Assembly (NCBI GenBank): GCA_046327755.1
Contig: JAXLXW010000002.1
Span: 728,008-792,007 of the forward strand
Direction of reading: 5' to 3'
From: SCN-70-22 sp046327755
GTDB taxonomy: Bacteria > Gemmatimonadota > Gemmatimonadetes > Gemmatimonadales > Gemmatimonadaceae
Length of the DNA stretch: 64,000 nt
The position numbers were made by a program, and so were the translations under genes. The notes below the pieces were generated by a model, which was not told where the DNA came from, ran no database searches, and worked only from the letters and a program-made list of their open reading frames with translations. The first letter of the stretch is position 1, and every line of letters begins with the position of its first letter. Shown here in pieces: positions 8,964 through 19,595 of the stretch.

Positions 8964-10607
8964 ATGTGGTCCCGCTTCGTGCATTCGCCCCCTCCGATTC
9001 GCGGTCCGTTCCGGACGGACGACGCCGCTCGCGCCGTCTACGCCGAGAGCGCCGGAGTCCTCCAACTCGTTCCCCGAGCGGTCGCCGTCCCGCTCGACGC
9101 CGACGACGTCGTCACCCTGTTACGCTGGGCGGCGACCGAACGCGTGCCGATCGTCCCGCGCGGCAGCGGGAGCAGCATGGGGGGAGGCGCGGTCGGCGAC
9201 GGCGTGATCGTCGACTGCTCGCGCCTCCTCGCCAGACAGGCGATCGATCGCGAGCACCGCACAATATGGGTGGAGAGCGGGGTGCTGCGGCGCGACGTGG
9301 AGCACGCAGCCAACGCCGTCGGGCTGCGCTTCCCGGTCGATCCGTCGAGCGGGACCTTCGCGACGATCGGGGGGATGGCCTCGACCAACGCCGCCGGCCC
9401 GCGCACCCTCGCCTTTGGGGCGATGCGGCGGTGGGTGGAAGCGGCGGCGTGCGTCTTCGCCGATGGCAGCCGCGCCACGATCCGCCGCGGGGCCCCACTC
9501 CCGTCGGGGGTGCCGGCACTGGATCGTTGGAGCGAGGTGCGCGACGCGATCCGCATTGCGGCGGCTGCCCTCCCCGCCCCGCGCGTGCGCAAGGAGTCGT
9601 CCGGGTACGGCGTGCACGACTTCGCCGCCAGCGGCGAGCTGCTCGACCTGCTGGTGGGGAGCGAGGGGTCGCTCGCCCTCTTCACTTCGCTCGAGTTGCG
9701 CCTGACGGATGTCCCGTCGGCCACCGCGAGTGTCCTGGCTGCGTTCCCGTCGCTCGAGCGGTCGGTGGCGGGGGCCGCGCTCGCGCGCGAGGCCGGCGCC
9801 ACGGCGTGCGAACTCCTCGACCGCACCTTCCTCGACGTCGCCCGCAGCGCGCAGGCACTCCCCGTCCCCGACGACGCGGAGGCGGTCCTCCTCATCGAGC
9901 TCGAGGGCGATGCGGCCCACGGCACGGAGGAGGTCCGCTCCCGCGCCAGGGCGCTCGCCGCAGCGTGCGAGGGCAATGGCGCCACCGGCGTCCTGGTAGG
10001 GCTCGACGCCGAATCCGAAGAGACGCTCTGGGCGTTGCGCCATGCGGCATCGCCGATCCTCTCGCGACTCGACCCCAACCTCAAGTCGATGCAGGTGGTG
10101 GAGGACGGCTGCGTTCCCCCTCAACGCCTGGGCGACTACGTGCGCGGGGTGCGGAGCGCCCTCGTCGCGTCGCGCCTGCGTGGCGTGATCTTCGGGCACG
10201 CCGGTGACGCGCACGTGCACGTCAATGCGCTGGTGGACGTGCGCGACGAGGATTGGTGCGATCGCGTCCGCCTCCTCTTCCACAACGTGGTCGCCCTCAC
10301 CTCCGCGCTGGGCGGAACTCTGGCCGGCGAGCACGGCGACGGGCGTTGGCGCACGCCGGCGCTGGACCAGCTGTGGCCCGCCGCCGCACTGGCGCTGTTC
10401 GAGCGCATCAAGGCGATCTTCGATCCGGCCGGGATCCTCAATCCGGGCGTGAAGGTCCGCCCCCTCGCCAGCGATCTCTTCGCGCGCATCAAGTACGACC
10501 CCGCCCTCCCGCCGCTCCCGGAGGAAGCGCGCGCCGTCCTGTCGCGCGTGGAGCGCGAGCGCGCCTACGACGTCCCTCGTCTGGAGATGCTCTCCAGCCC
10601 CGAATAG
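8964..10607 (+). CDS. FAD-binding oxidoreductase (GlcD / D-lactate dehydrogenase type)
   Basis: The 547-residue protein has the N-terminal FAD-binding domain of the vanillyl-alcohol-oxidase superfamily: PRGSGSSMGGGAVGDGVIVD near residue 70, then SSGTFATIGGMASTNAAGPRTLAFG. The C-terminal FAD-oxidase domain shows GHAGDAHVHVNALVD and GGTLAGEHGDGRWRTPAL. This family oxidises 2-hydroxy acids such as glycolate or D-lactate. No iron-sulfur subunit (GlcF-type) is fused or adjacent, so the electron acceptor is unknown. The ATG at 8964 gives a compact N-terminus. The frame is open upstream across the divergent gene, but that part is a shadow. Confidence 0.88.
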   Translation: MWSRFVHSPPPIRGPFRTDDAARAVYAESAGVLQLVPRAVAVPLDADDVVTLLRWAATERVPIVPRGSGSSMGGGAVGDGVIVDCSRLLARQAIDREHRTIWVESGVLRRDVEHAANAVGLRFPVDPSSGTFATIGGMASTNAAGPRTLAFGAMRRWVEAAACVFADGSRATIRRGAPLPSGVPALDRWSEVRDAIRIAAAALPAPRVRKESSGYGVHDFAASGELLDLLVGSEGSLALFTSLELRLTDVPSATASVLAAFPSLERSVAGAALAREAGATACELLDRTFLDVARSAQALPVPDDAEAVLLIELEGDAAHGTEEVRSRARALAAACEGNGATGVLVGLDAESEETLWALRHAASPILSRLDPNLKSMQVVEDGCVPPQRLGDYVRGVRSALVASRLRGVIFGHAGDAHVHVNALVDVRDEDWCDRVRLLFHNVVALTSALGGTLAGEHGDGRWRTPALDQLWPAAALALFERIKAIFDPAGILNPGVKVRPLASDLFARIKYDPALPPLPEEARAVLSRVERERAYDVPRLEMLSSPE

Positions 10608-10663
10608 GTTTCCGGCGCGCCGCGGCGCGCCACTCCCGACTCCCGTCCCCCGTCTCCCGTCCC

Positions 10664-11413
10664 ATGTTCTATTACGAACCGCGTGTCACCGTCCTCGCCC
10701 GCCCCTCGTTCACCGAGGCGGCGCACCTTCCGGTCGCGTGGAACGGCGAGTCGACGGACGGCGAACGCCTGGCGGAGTTCGCGGGACGGCTCTGCTACAT
10801 GAGCCAGCGCAACCCGGCCGGACGCTCCACGCGCGAGTACCTCGAGAACATCCTCAAGCAGGGACACGGGAGCGTCCTCGAACACGCGAACTACTCGTTG
10901 CTGCTGGAAGGGATCTCGCGCTCGCTGACGCACGAACTCGTGCGCCATCGCGCCGGCTTTGCCTACTCGCAGCTGTCGCAGCGCTACGTCGACGAGTCGG
11001 AAGCGGCCTTCGTCGTCCCGCCGGCGATCATCGGCGACGAGGCGCTGGAGACGAAGTGGCGTGAGCAGGTCGAGTCGGCCCAGAAGACCTACGTCGCCCT
11101 CGTCGATGACCTCATGCAGCGGTATTCGTGGGTCGCCGACAAGGTCCATCGCCGCAAGATGGCGCGCGAGGCCGCGCGCGGCGTCCTCCCGAACTCGACG
11201 GAAACGAAGATCGTCGTGACGGGGAACGTGCGGGCGTGGCGCACGATGCTCGAGCTGCGCTGTGGCGAAGGCGCCGAGCAGGAGATCCGCCGCATGGCGC
11301 TCATGGTGCTCCGCACGATGCAGCAGGAAGCCCCGGCCTTCTTCGGAGACTTCGAGGTGTACATGGCCGAAGACCGCCGCGAGTCGGCGCGCCCCGGCTT
11401 CCACAAGGTCTGA
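10664..11413 (+). CDS. thyX: Flavin-dependent thymidylate synthase ThyX
   Basis: The 249-residue protein carries the ThyX signature RHR...SQLSQRYVDE at residues 94-110, with HGSVLEHANYSLLLEG before it and RGVLPNSTETKIVVTGNVRAWRTMLELR after it. The second segment includes the FAD- and dUMP-binding residues. ThyX makes dTMP from dUMP using methylene-tetrahydrofolate, NADPH and FAD. The spacing in the signature is RHR-x8-S rather than the usual RHR-x7-S. The start ATG follows a pyrimidine-rich CTCCCGTC-type leader with no Shine-Dalgarno sequence. A strong terminator follows. Confidence 0.93.
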   Translation: MFYYEPRVTVLARPSFTEAAHLPVAWNGESTDGERLAEFAGRLCYMSQRNPAGRSTREYLENILKQGHGSVLEHANYSLLLEGISRSLTHELVRHRAGFAYSQLSQRYVDESEAAFVVPPAIIGDEALETKWREQVESAQKTYVALVDDLMQRYSWVADKVHRRKMAREAARGVLPNSTETKIVVTGNVRAWRTMLELRCGEGAEQEIRRMALMVLRTMQQEAPAFFGDFEVYMAEDRRESARPGFHKV

Positions 11414-11453
11414 TCCGGCGCGTCACGCAACAGGGACGCGGCGTTAGGCCCGG

Positions 11454-11483
11454 GGGACCAGCCACTGTCTGGTCCCTTTTTTT
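11454..11483 (+). terminator. Rho-independent terminator of thyX
   Basis: An 8-bp stem GGGACCAG (11454-11461) with CTGGTCCC (11469-11476), a 7-nt loop, then seven T residues (11477-11483). Confidence 0.9.
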
Positions 11484-11588
11484 CACGCACGGACGTCGGG
11501 AGACTCCTTGTTGACCGATCCGGGCACCGCCCCTAGTATTGCCGCCTCAGTCGAGCTCGAGCATAACGACGGCGGGTCCCTGGTCAGC

Positions 11589-12560
11589 ATGCGCATCGGC
11601 GTCACGGTCGACGGAACACCTAACGAAGAGGGAGTCGTGGTCGAACGGGCGTTGCGCTCGCTCGGCGACATCCACTTCCTCACGGCCGATGCAACGCTCC
11701 CTGCGCGGCTCGAGGTGGAGCGTCCCGACATCGTGCTCAACCTGGCGCGCGGCGAGGGGAACCCCGAGCGCCGACTGCACGTCTCGGCCTTCCTCGAGTA
11801 CTTCGCGATCCCGTTCACGGGGAGCGACTCCGTCACGCACGCCACGTGCGTCGCTCGCGCGCGCATGAAGGCCGCCCTCGCCGCGCACGGCGTCCCCACG
11901 GCGAGCTACGCGGTGATCGATCGCCCGTCGCAACTCGCGCCATATGCACGCCGTGCCTTTCCCGTCTCCGTGCGGCGCGAGCGCGGCGTCTCATCGTGCC
12001 ACGCAACGCTCATCGCTCACGACTACGACGAGTTGGAGTCGATCGTCGCCGAGCTGTTCGGGGTGTCGCCGGAACCTGTCCTCATCGAGCGATTCCTTCC
12101 CGGAGAGTCGTTCGCCTGCGGGATCCTGGGGAACGGGACAACCGCGGTGATGCTCCCGGCCGTCGGCATTCCCAACGACCCGTTCGCCCCCACCGCGACG
12201 TCAACGGGTGGCGTCCCGCTCTGTGCCGATGGCCTGGCCGAGGAAGTCGAGTCGATCGCCCTGCGTGCCTTCCACGCCCTCGGCTGCCGCGACGTGGCGC
12301 GCATCGACATCCGCCTCTCGGACAGCGGCGTTCCCAATGTGTGCGCCGTGGACACGAACCCCTCGCTCACGCGCGCGGGCGACCAGGCGCTGGTAACCGC
12401 CGCGCGCGCCGCCGGACTCGCCGAGGAGGAGCTGGTGCAACGCTGCCTTCTGCTGGCGGCGGAGCGATGCGGCGTGAACATGCCGAGCGCCCCGCCGCTC
12501 CCGCGCCTCGCGCGTCGCACCCCCACCGCCGGGACACGCATCCGCTCGCTGGCGTCCTGA
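11589..12560 (+). CDS. D-alanine-D-alanine ligase-like ATP-grasp protein
   Basis: The 323-residue product has the ATP-grasp order of D-Ala-D-Ala ligases. The N-terminal domain is MRIGVTVDGTPNEEG with PDIVLNLARGEGNPER and FLEYFAIPFTGSD. The ATP-binding middle has FPVSVRRERGVSS and PVLIERFLPGESFACG. The C-terminal catalytic part has VARIDIRLSDSGVPNVCAVDTNPSLT. The last segment holds the Asp and Asn that bind magnesium in the family. True Ddl has E-x-N-x-x-PG(M/L); here the end is DTNPSLT, so this may be a Ddl-like ligase with another substrate. The ATG at 11589 aligns with family N-termini. The frame starts earlier at a TTG (11508). Confidence 0.75.
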   Translation: MRIGVTVDGTPNEEGVVVERALRSLGDIHFLTADATLPARLEVERPDIVLNLARGEGNPERRLHVSAFLEYFAIPFTGSDSVTHATCVARARMKAALAAHGVPTASYAVIDRPSQLAPYARRAFPVSVRRERGVSSCHATLIAHDYDELESIVAELFGVSPEPVLIERFLPGESFACGILGNGTTAVMLPAVGIPNDPFAPTATSTGGVPLCADGLAEEVESIALRAFHALGCRDVARIDIRLSDSGVPNVCAVDTNPSLTRAGDQALVTAARAAGLAEEELVQRCLLLAAERCGVNMPSAPPLPRLARRTPTAGTRIRSLAS

Positions 12561-12672
12561 TTCGCGGCGCCGTCGCACGCGCCGTCGCACGCGCCGTCCC
12601 GCGCGACTGGACAGCGGAACCTGGAGGAGGGCAAGTTGGGAGACGCCCCCTCCCCCAACACGAGTCACTGAC

Positions 12673-13116
12673 ATGTCCATGTCCACACACGCGCGGCGGT
12701 TGCTGACCGGGGTCGTGCTCGCGGTGGCCACCACGGCGGCCTGTGCCAGCGGAAAGGGCAGCCGCATGCCCGCCGAGGGGCGTCAATCCGACGTCATCTT
12801 CCGCTCCGAGATCGCGAAGACGAGCGCCCTCAACGCCTACGACGCGGTTCGGCTGTTGCGGCCGGCCTTCCTCGCCGGTCGCGGCCCTACCACGCTGTTG
12901 CGGGTGCGCGAGGGGAGCAGTGCGCCGGTGGTCTACCTGGACAACCAGCGCTTCGGCGACGCGACGACGCTGCGCAACATCCCCGTTGACGGGATCGTGG
13001 AGATCCGCTTCATCGGGGCGACGCAGGCGCAGATGAAGTGGGGGAGCGACCATCCGGCGGGGGTGATCCTCGTGCTGACCGGGACGACGCGCCGGGGGAC
13101 GGCGGGAGCCGCGTGA
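12673..13116 (+). CDS. Small lipoprotein with a TonB-plug-like core
   Basis: The 147-residue product has a signal with lipobox-like TAAC (Cys near residue 24), then a core NAYDAVRLLRPAFLAGRG, APVVYLDNQRFGDA, LRNIPVDGIVEIRF and HPAGVILVLT. This order (conserved Ala-Tyr-Asp-Ala start, a displayed Asp, an IP-x-x-x-V-x-x-I hinge and a final GVI-x-V strand) recalls the plug domain of TonB-dependent receptors without a barrel. It is probably a lipid-anchored periplasmic or outer-membrane protein. The function is unknown. The stop codon lies inside the first unit of a 9-bp tandem repeat. Confidence 0.7.
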   Translation: MSMSTHARRLLTGVVLAVATTAACASGKGSRMPAEGRQSDVIFRSEIAKTSALNAYDAVRLLRPAFLAGRGPTTLLRVREGSSAPVVYLDNQRFGDATTLRNIPVDGIVEIRFIGATQAQMKWGSDHPAGVILVLTGTTRRGTAGAA

Positions 13117-13157
13117 GTCGCGTGAGCCGCGTGAGTCGCGTGAGTCGCGTGAGTCCC
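13113..13157. repeat. Five tandem copies of a 9-bp unit GTGAGTCGC
   Basis: Units at 13113, 13122, 13131, 13140 and 13149 are GTGAGTCGC, GTGAGCCGC, GTGAGTCGC, GTGAGTCGC and GTGAGTCCC. The first unit contains the TGA stop of the preceding lipoprotein gene. Confidence 0.9.
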
Positions 13158-13215
13158 GCGCGTCCATCGCGCTGCGTGCATGCGGGGCTCGCCGCCTCGC
13201 GCGCCTAACGAAATG

Positions 13216-16256
<3,041 letters not shown>

Positions 16257-16260
<4 letters not shown>

Positions 16261-16817
16261 GCCCCCTCGCGAGTCGCCCACCGCAGCTCGAAGATGTCGT
16301 GGGAGGCCCCTTCGCTGCGCTTCTGCACGTGCTGCACGTCGGGCGATTCCCCGAAGCGCTGGGCGAGCCCGGAGAGGAGCCCGCGCACGAACGGGGCGAG
16401 CCCCTCGCGGTGAGAGTGATAGTGCAGGGCCAGCGAGTGCTCGGTCACGTCCGTGCAGGCAAAGCGCGGCGGACAGAGGTTGGGGAACAGCAGGGCGACG
16501 CGCGTGTGGAAGTTCGGGAGGTTGAGGAGGAACTCGTGCATCGTCTCACCGCCGCCATCCATCAACGCGCCGTATCCTTCCGGGGCGACCTTGAGCACCC
16601 AGTGCTCGCCGAAGGCGTGCAGGATCCGGGTGTGATCCATGGTCAGGACGTCGCTCGCGGCGCCGACGAGGTTGTACGTCACGGCGTCGGGGTACGACTC
16701 GTTCGTGATGAAGAGTTCGTCCTGGACGCCGGCGTGCGACTTCACCTGCTCCCAGGTGCGCTCGCCGAAGTGCAGGCAGACCATGTCTTCGACGGCCTTG
16801 TTGACCATTCCGTACAT
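16257..16817 (-). CDS. H-NOX heme-based gas sensor protein
   Basis: The 186-residue single-domain H-NOX (HNOB) protein has the family N-terminus MYGMVNKAVEDMV, proximal heme ligand His104 in FLLNLPNFHTRVALLFP, and the heme-propionate motif YxSxR (Tyr133, Ser135, Arg137 in LHYHSHREGL). By alignment with T. tengcongensis H-NOX, the distal tyrosine that lets some H-NOX proteins bind oxygen is replaced by Pro142. This predicts a NO/CO-binding, oxygen-excluding pocket. The gene is first in an operon with the HNOBA kinase and overlaps it by 4 nt. Stand-alone H-NOX proteins commonly control a neighbouring kinase or cyclase. Confidence 0.93.
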
Positions 16818-17020
16818 CGTGGTGTTCCGGGTCGTCGGCGGATGGGCGTGCGTCGTGCGAGGCTTTCACCTGCTGGTGATGATCGGCAACTTTGGAGGAG
16901 TTCTTGACTGAGAAGGAGCGCGTGGGACTGCGGATTTCCTCGCACGGAGACAATGCACCCAACGCCTTGCGGGAGTTGGCGTTAGGCCCGACCAATGATG
17001 ACCGCTCCGGGAGGCGCAAC

Positions 17021-19093
17021 GTGCGCCGTTCCGCGGGGGGGCGGCCGGGGCTCGGCGCGACGTGTCGCGCGCGGGCGCTGGCGCGCGGATTGGCACTGGC
17101 CACGACGCTCGCGGTGGCGGCGTGTCGCGACGACGGCAATGGCCCGGGCGACCCGACGCCGCCAGGGGTCACCGCCGTGGAAATCGTCCCGGCTACGGCC
17201 TGGCTTCACACGGGGGCGACGCTCCCGCTCACGGGAAAGGCACTCAACGCCAGCGGTGGCGCGGTCACCGGCGTCGCCCTGCGCTGGGAGAGCAGTGCCC
17301 CGGCGGTGGCGAGCGTATCGACCACCGGCGTCGTACAGGGGGTAGCCGCGGGCACCGCGCGAGTCACGGTGAGCGCCGGGGCGCTGCGCGACACCTCGGA
17401 CATCACCGTCGTGGGGACGACGATCCGCGTCCCCACCTTCGGGATCGAACGTGAAGGTGTCACCGACGTCTCGCTGCTCGGCATCTGGAGCGACCCGGCC
17501 ACCGGTGAGGGGTTCGCCGTCGGGCAGGCGGGGGTGATCCTGCAGGGGACGGGGGGCAACTGGCGCCTCGTTCGCACCGACACGTCGATCACGTTCGTCG
17601 GCGTCTGGGGGGCGAGCGCGCGCGACGTCTACGCCGTCGGGACGGCCGGGGCGATCTGGCACTACGACGGCGTGCGCTGGCTCCCGATGGCGAGCCCCTC
17701 CAACGAGACGTTGCTGGACGTCTTTGGCCTGTCGGCGCAGGAGGTCTATGTCTCCGGGACCGACGGGACGATCCTCCGCTGGGACGGGACCAGCTGGCGC
17801 GTCCTCTCCGCCCAGCGTGGCTGGGAGCTGTGGGCGATCTGGGGGACGGCCGGCAACGACCTCTGGTTCGCGGGGCAGAACGGGGTGCTGGTGCGCTACG
17901 ATGGCGCGCAGTTCACCCCCGTCACCTCCCCAACCACCGACGCGATCTTCGCGCTCTGGGGGAGCGGGTCGCGCGACGTGTGGGCGGTGGGGATCAACGG
18001 GCTCACGCTGCACTACGACGGGACTAACTGGCAGCAGCGATCGGCCATCACGCGCCGCAACCTGTTCGCGGTGTGGGGGCGTGCGGCGAACGAGGTCTAC
18101 GCGGTGGGCAACACCGGCGCGGTGCTCCAGTACGACGGCGCCACGTGGCGCGTGGTCCCCAACTCCGGGACGGGGCAGAACCTGCGCGGCGTGTGGGGCG
18201 ACGGCGCCGGGCGCGTGCTGCTGGCGGGGTGGGACGGGACGGTCCTGCGCGGGACGCCGGCCACCGGGTGGCGCGCCGAGATCACCTCGCCGGCGCTGAC
18301 CTCGGTGTGGGGGCCCGGCGACGGGTCGATGTACGCGGTGGGCGGGGGCGGGGTGGTGCTCAAGCGCACGCCGCAGAGCGGGTGGACGGTGCTGGACGAC
18401 ACGCCCCCCGCGCAGCCGCTCTACGGCATCTTCGGCGCCTCGCCCACGCAGGTCGTCGCCGTCGGTGACACCGGGACGGTGATCCGCTACGACGGGACGG
18501 GGTGGCGCACCGAACCGACCGGGCTCTTCACCCTGCTGCGTTCCGTTTGGTCGTCCGATGCCGCGCACACCTTCGTGGTCGGCGAGCGCGGGGTGATCCT
18601 CTCGTCGACGGGGAACGGGACGTGGACGCCGATGACGAGCGGGACGACCGCCTTCCTGCGGCACGTGTGGGGGCTGTCGGCGACCGACGTCTTCGCCGTG
18701 GGCGACTCGGGGCTCGTGCTGCGCTACGACGGGACGCAGTGGCGCCGCATGGCGACGCCCACCCGCCAGCTGCTGCGCGGCATCTGGGGGACGGGGCCGC
18801 GCGACGTCTTCGCCGTCGGCGACTCGGCGACGATCCTGCGTTTCGATGGCACGCGCTGGTATGCGATGGCGAGCCCGGTGGCGAAGACGCTGCGCCACGT
18901 GTGGGGGACGGGGCCCACCGATGTGTACGCGTTAGGCGAGGGGGGCGCCCTGCTGCGCTTCGACGGCACGGCGTGGCACTCGCTGACCTCGCCCACGACG
19001 CAGTACCTGTTGCAGCTGTGGGCCGAACCCGGACAGGGGCGCGTCTTTGCGGTGGGGTTGCTCACGACCATCCTGCGCGGGGATCGGAACTGA
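17021..19093 (+). CDS. Lipoprotein with Big2 domain and 14 WG...DG propeller-like repeats
   Basis: The 690-residue product has a signal with lipobox LAVAAC (Cys near 36) and a bacterial Ig-like (Big2) domain (VTAVEIVPATAWLHTGAT to GTARVTVSAGALRDTSDI). It then has fourteen repeats of about 38-42 residues with the pattern L-x-x-(V/I)-W-G-x4-D-(V/L)-x-A-V-G-x2-G-x-(I/L)-x-x-Y-D-G-x-x-W. Fourteen units fit two seven-bladed propellers. It is probably a surface or periplasmic binding protein. I chose the GTG at 17021 because GGAGGC precedes it and the signal then has normal length. A TTG at 16904 also has a GGAGGAG but would give a 70-residue leader before the lipobox. It is divergent from the H-NOX operon. 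Confidence 0.8.
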   Translation: MRRSAGGRPGLGATCRARALARGLALATTLAVAACRDDGNGPGDPTPPGVTAVEIVPATAWLHTGATLPLTGKALNASGGAVTGVALRWESSAPAVASVSTTGVVQGVAAGTARVTVSAGALRDTSDITVVGTTIRVPTFGIEREGVTDVSLLGIWSDPATGEGFAVGQAGVILQGTGGNWRLVRTDTSITFVGVWGASARDVYAVGTAGAIWHYDGVRWLPMASPSNETLLDVFGLSAQEVYVSGTDGTILRWDGTSWRVLSAQRGWELWAIWGTAGNDLWFAGQNGVLVRYDGAQFTPVTSPTTDAIFALWGSGSRDVWAVGINGLTLHYDGTNWQQRSAITRRNLFAVWGRAANEVYAVGNTGAVLQYDGATWRVVPNSGTGQNLRGVWGDGAGRVLLAGWDGTVLRGTPATGWRAEITSPALTSVWGPGDGSMYAVGGGGVVLKRTPQSGWTVLDDTPPAQPLYGIFGASPTQVVAVGDTGTVIRYDGTGWRTEPTGLFTLLRSVWSSDAAHTFVVGERGVILSSTGNGTWTPMTSGTTAFLRHVWGLSATDVFAVGDSGLVLRYDGTQWRRMATPTRQLLRGIWGTGPRDVFAVGDSATILRFDGTRWYAMASPVAKTLRHVWGTGPTDVYALGEGGALLRFDGTAWHSLTSPTTQYLLQLWAEPGQGRVFAVGLLTTILRGDRN

Positions 19094-19219
19094 GCGCGCG
19101 CCCCTTGCCCGCGCGGCGCAGGGCGATAGCGTATCGGCAGCGCGCGTGCCGCCAGCCGACGGCTGCCTGACGTGCCGCGCCCACCCGTGCCAGACGACCC
19201 CAACGCCCGTGGAGGAGCC

Positions 19220-19594
19220 ATGAGTGCCCGTCGATCCCTCGTCACGTTCGCGACCCTGGCGTTCCTGCTTGCCGGTGCGGCGCATGCGCTCTGGGCACAG
19301 GGAGACAGCGCGAGCCGGAAGGGGGGCGCATCGGCCAGGGGTGGGGCGAAGGCGGCGGCGGTTGCCTCCGGTGCGGTCACCGCCACGTGCAACGACGGGA
19401 GCAGCTTCCGCGGCGAGTCGCGCAGCGGCGCCTGCACCGGTCACGGCGGGGTCAAGCGCTGGAGCGACGGCTCCGATGCCCCGCGCCCCAAGGGAGCCAC
19501 GGCGCAGTGCGCCGACGGTTCGTGGTACACCAGGCCCGGGCGCAAGGGCGCGTGCGCCGGGCACGGCGGCGTGAAGCAGTGGGTGAAGGGGTGA
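19220..19594 (+). CDS. Small secreted protein with two DUF3761 modules
   Basis: The 124-residue product has a signal peptide (VTFATLAFLLAGAAHALWAQ) and two copies of the DUF3761 pattern: TATCNDGSSF...RSGACTGHGGVKRW and TAQCADGSWY...RKGACAGHGGVKQW. Each has a pair of Cys. The modules are short extracellular units of unknown role. GGAGGAG stands just before the ATG. The TGA is one base away from the stop of the convergent kinase gene, with a CCTAACG heptamer over the junction. Confidence 0.82.
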   Translation: MSARRSLVTFATLAFLLAGAAHALWAQGDSASRKGGASARGGAKAAAVASGAVTATCNDGSSFRGESRSGACTGHGGVKRWSDGSDAPRPKGATAQCADGSWYTRPGRKGACAGHGGVKQWVKG

Positions 19595-19595
19595 C

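Noticed and set aside
16818..16900. Sigma-28 promoter for the H-NOX operon (AAAGTTGCCGAT on the minus strand)
   Set aside because: The -35-like and -10-like words are directly adjacent with no 11-nt spacer, so they cannot form a promoter.
16904..17020. TTG start with GGAGGAG for the propeller lipoprotein
   Set aside because: The spacing is short and it would put about 70 residues before the lipobox, too long for a lipoprotein signal. The GTG at 17021 also has a ribosome binding site.
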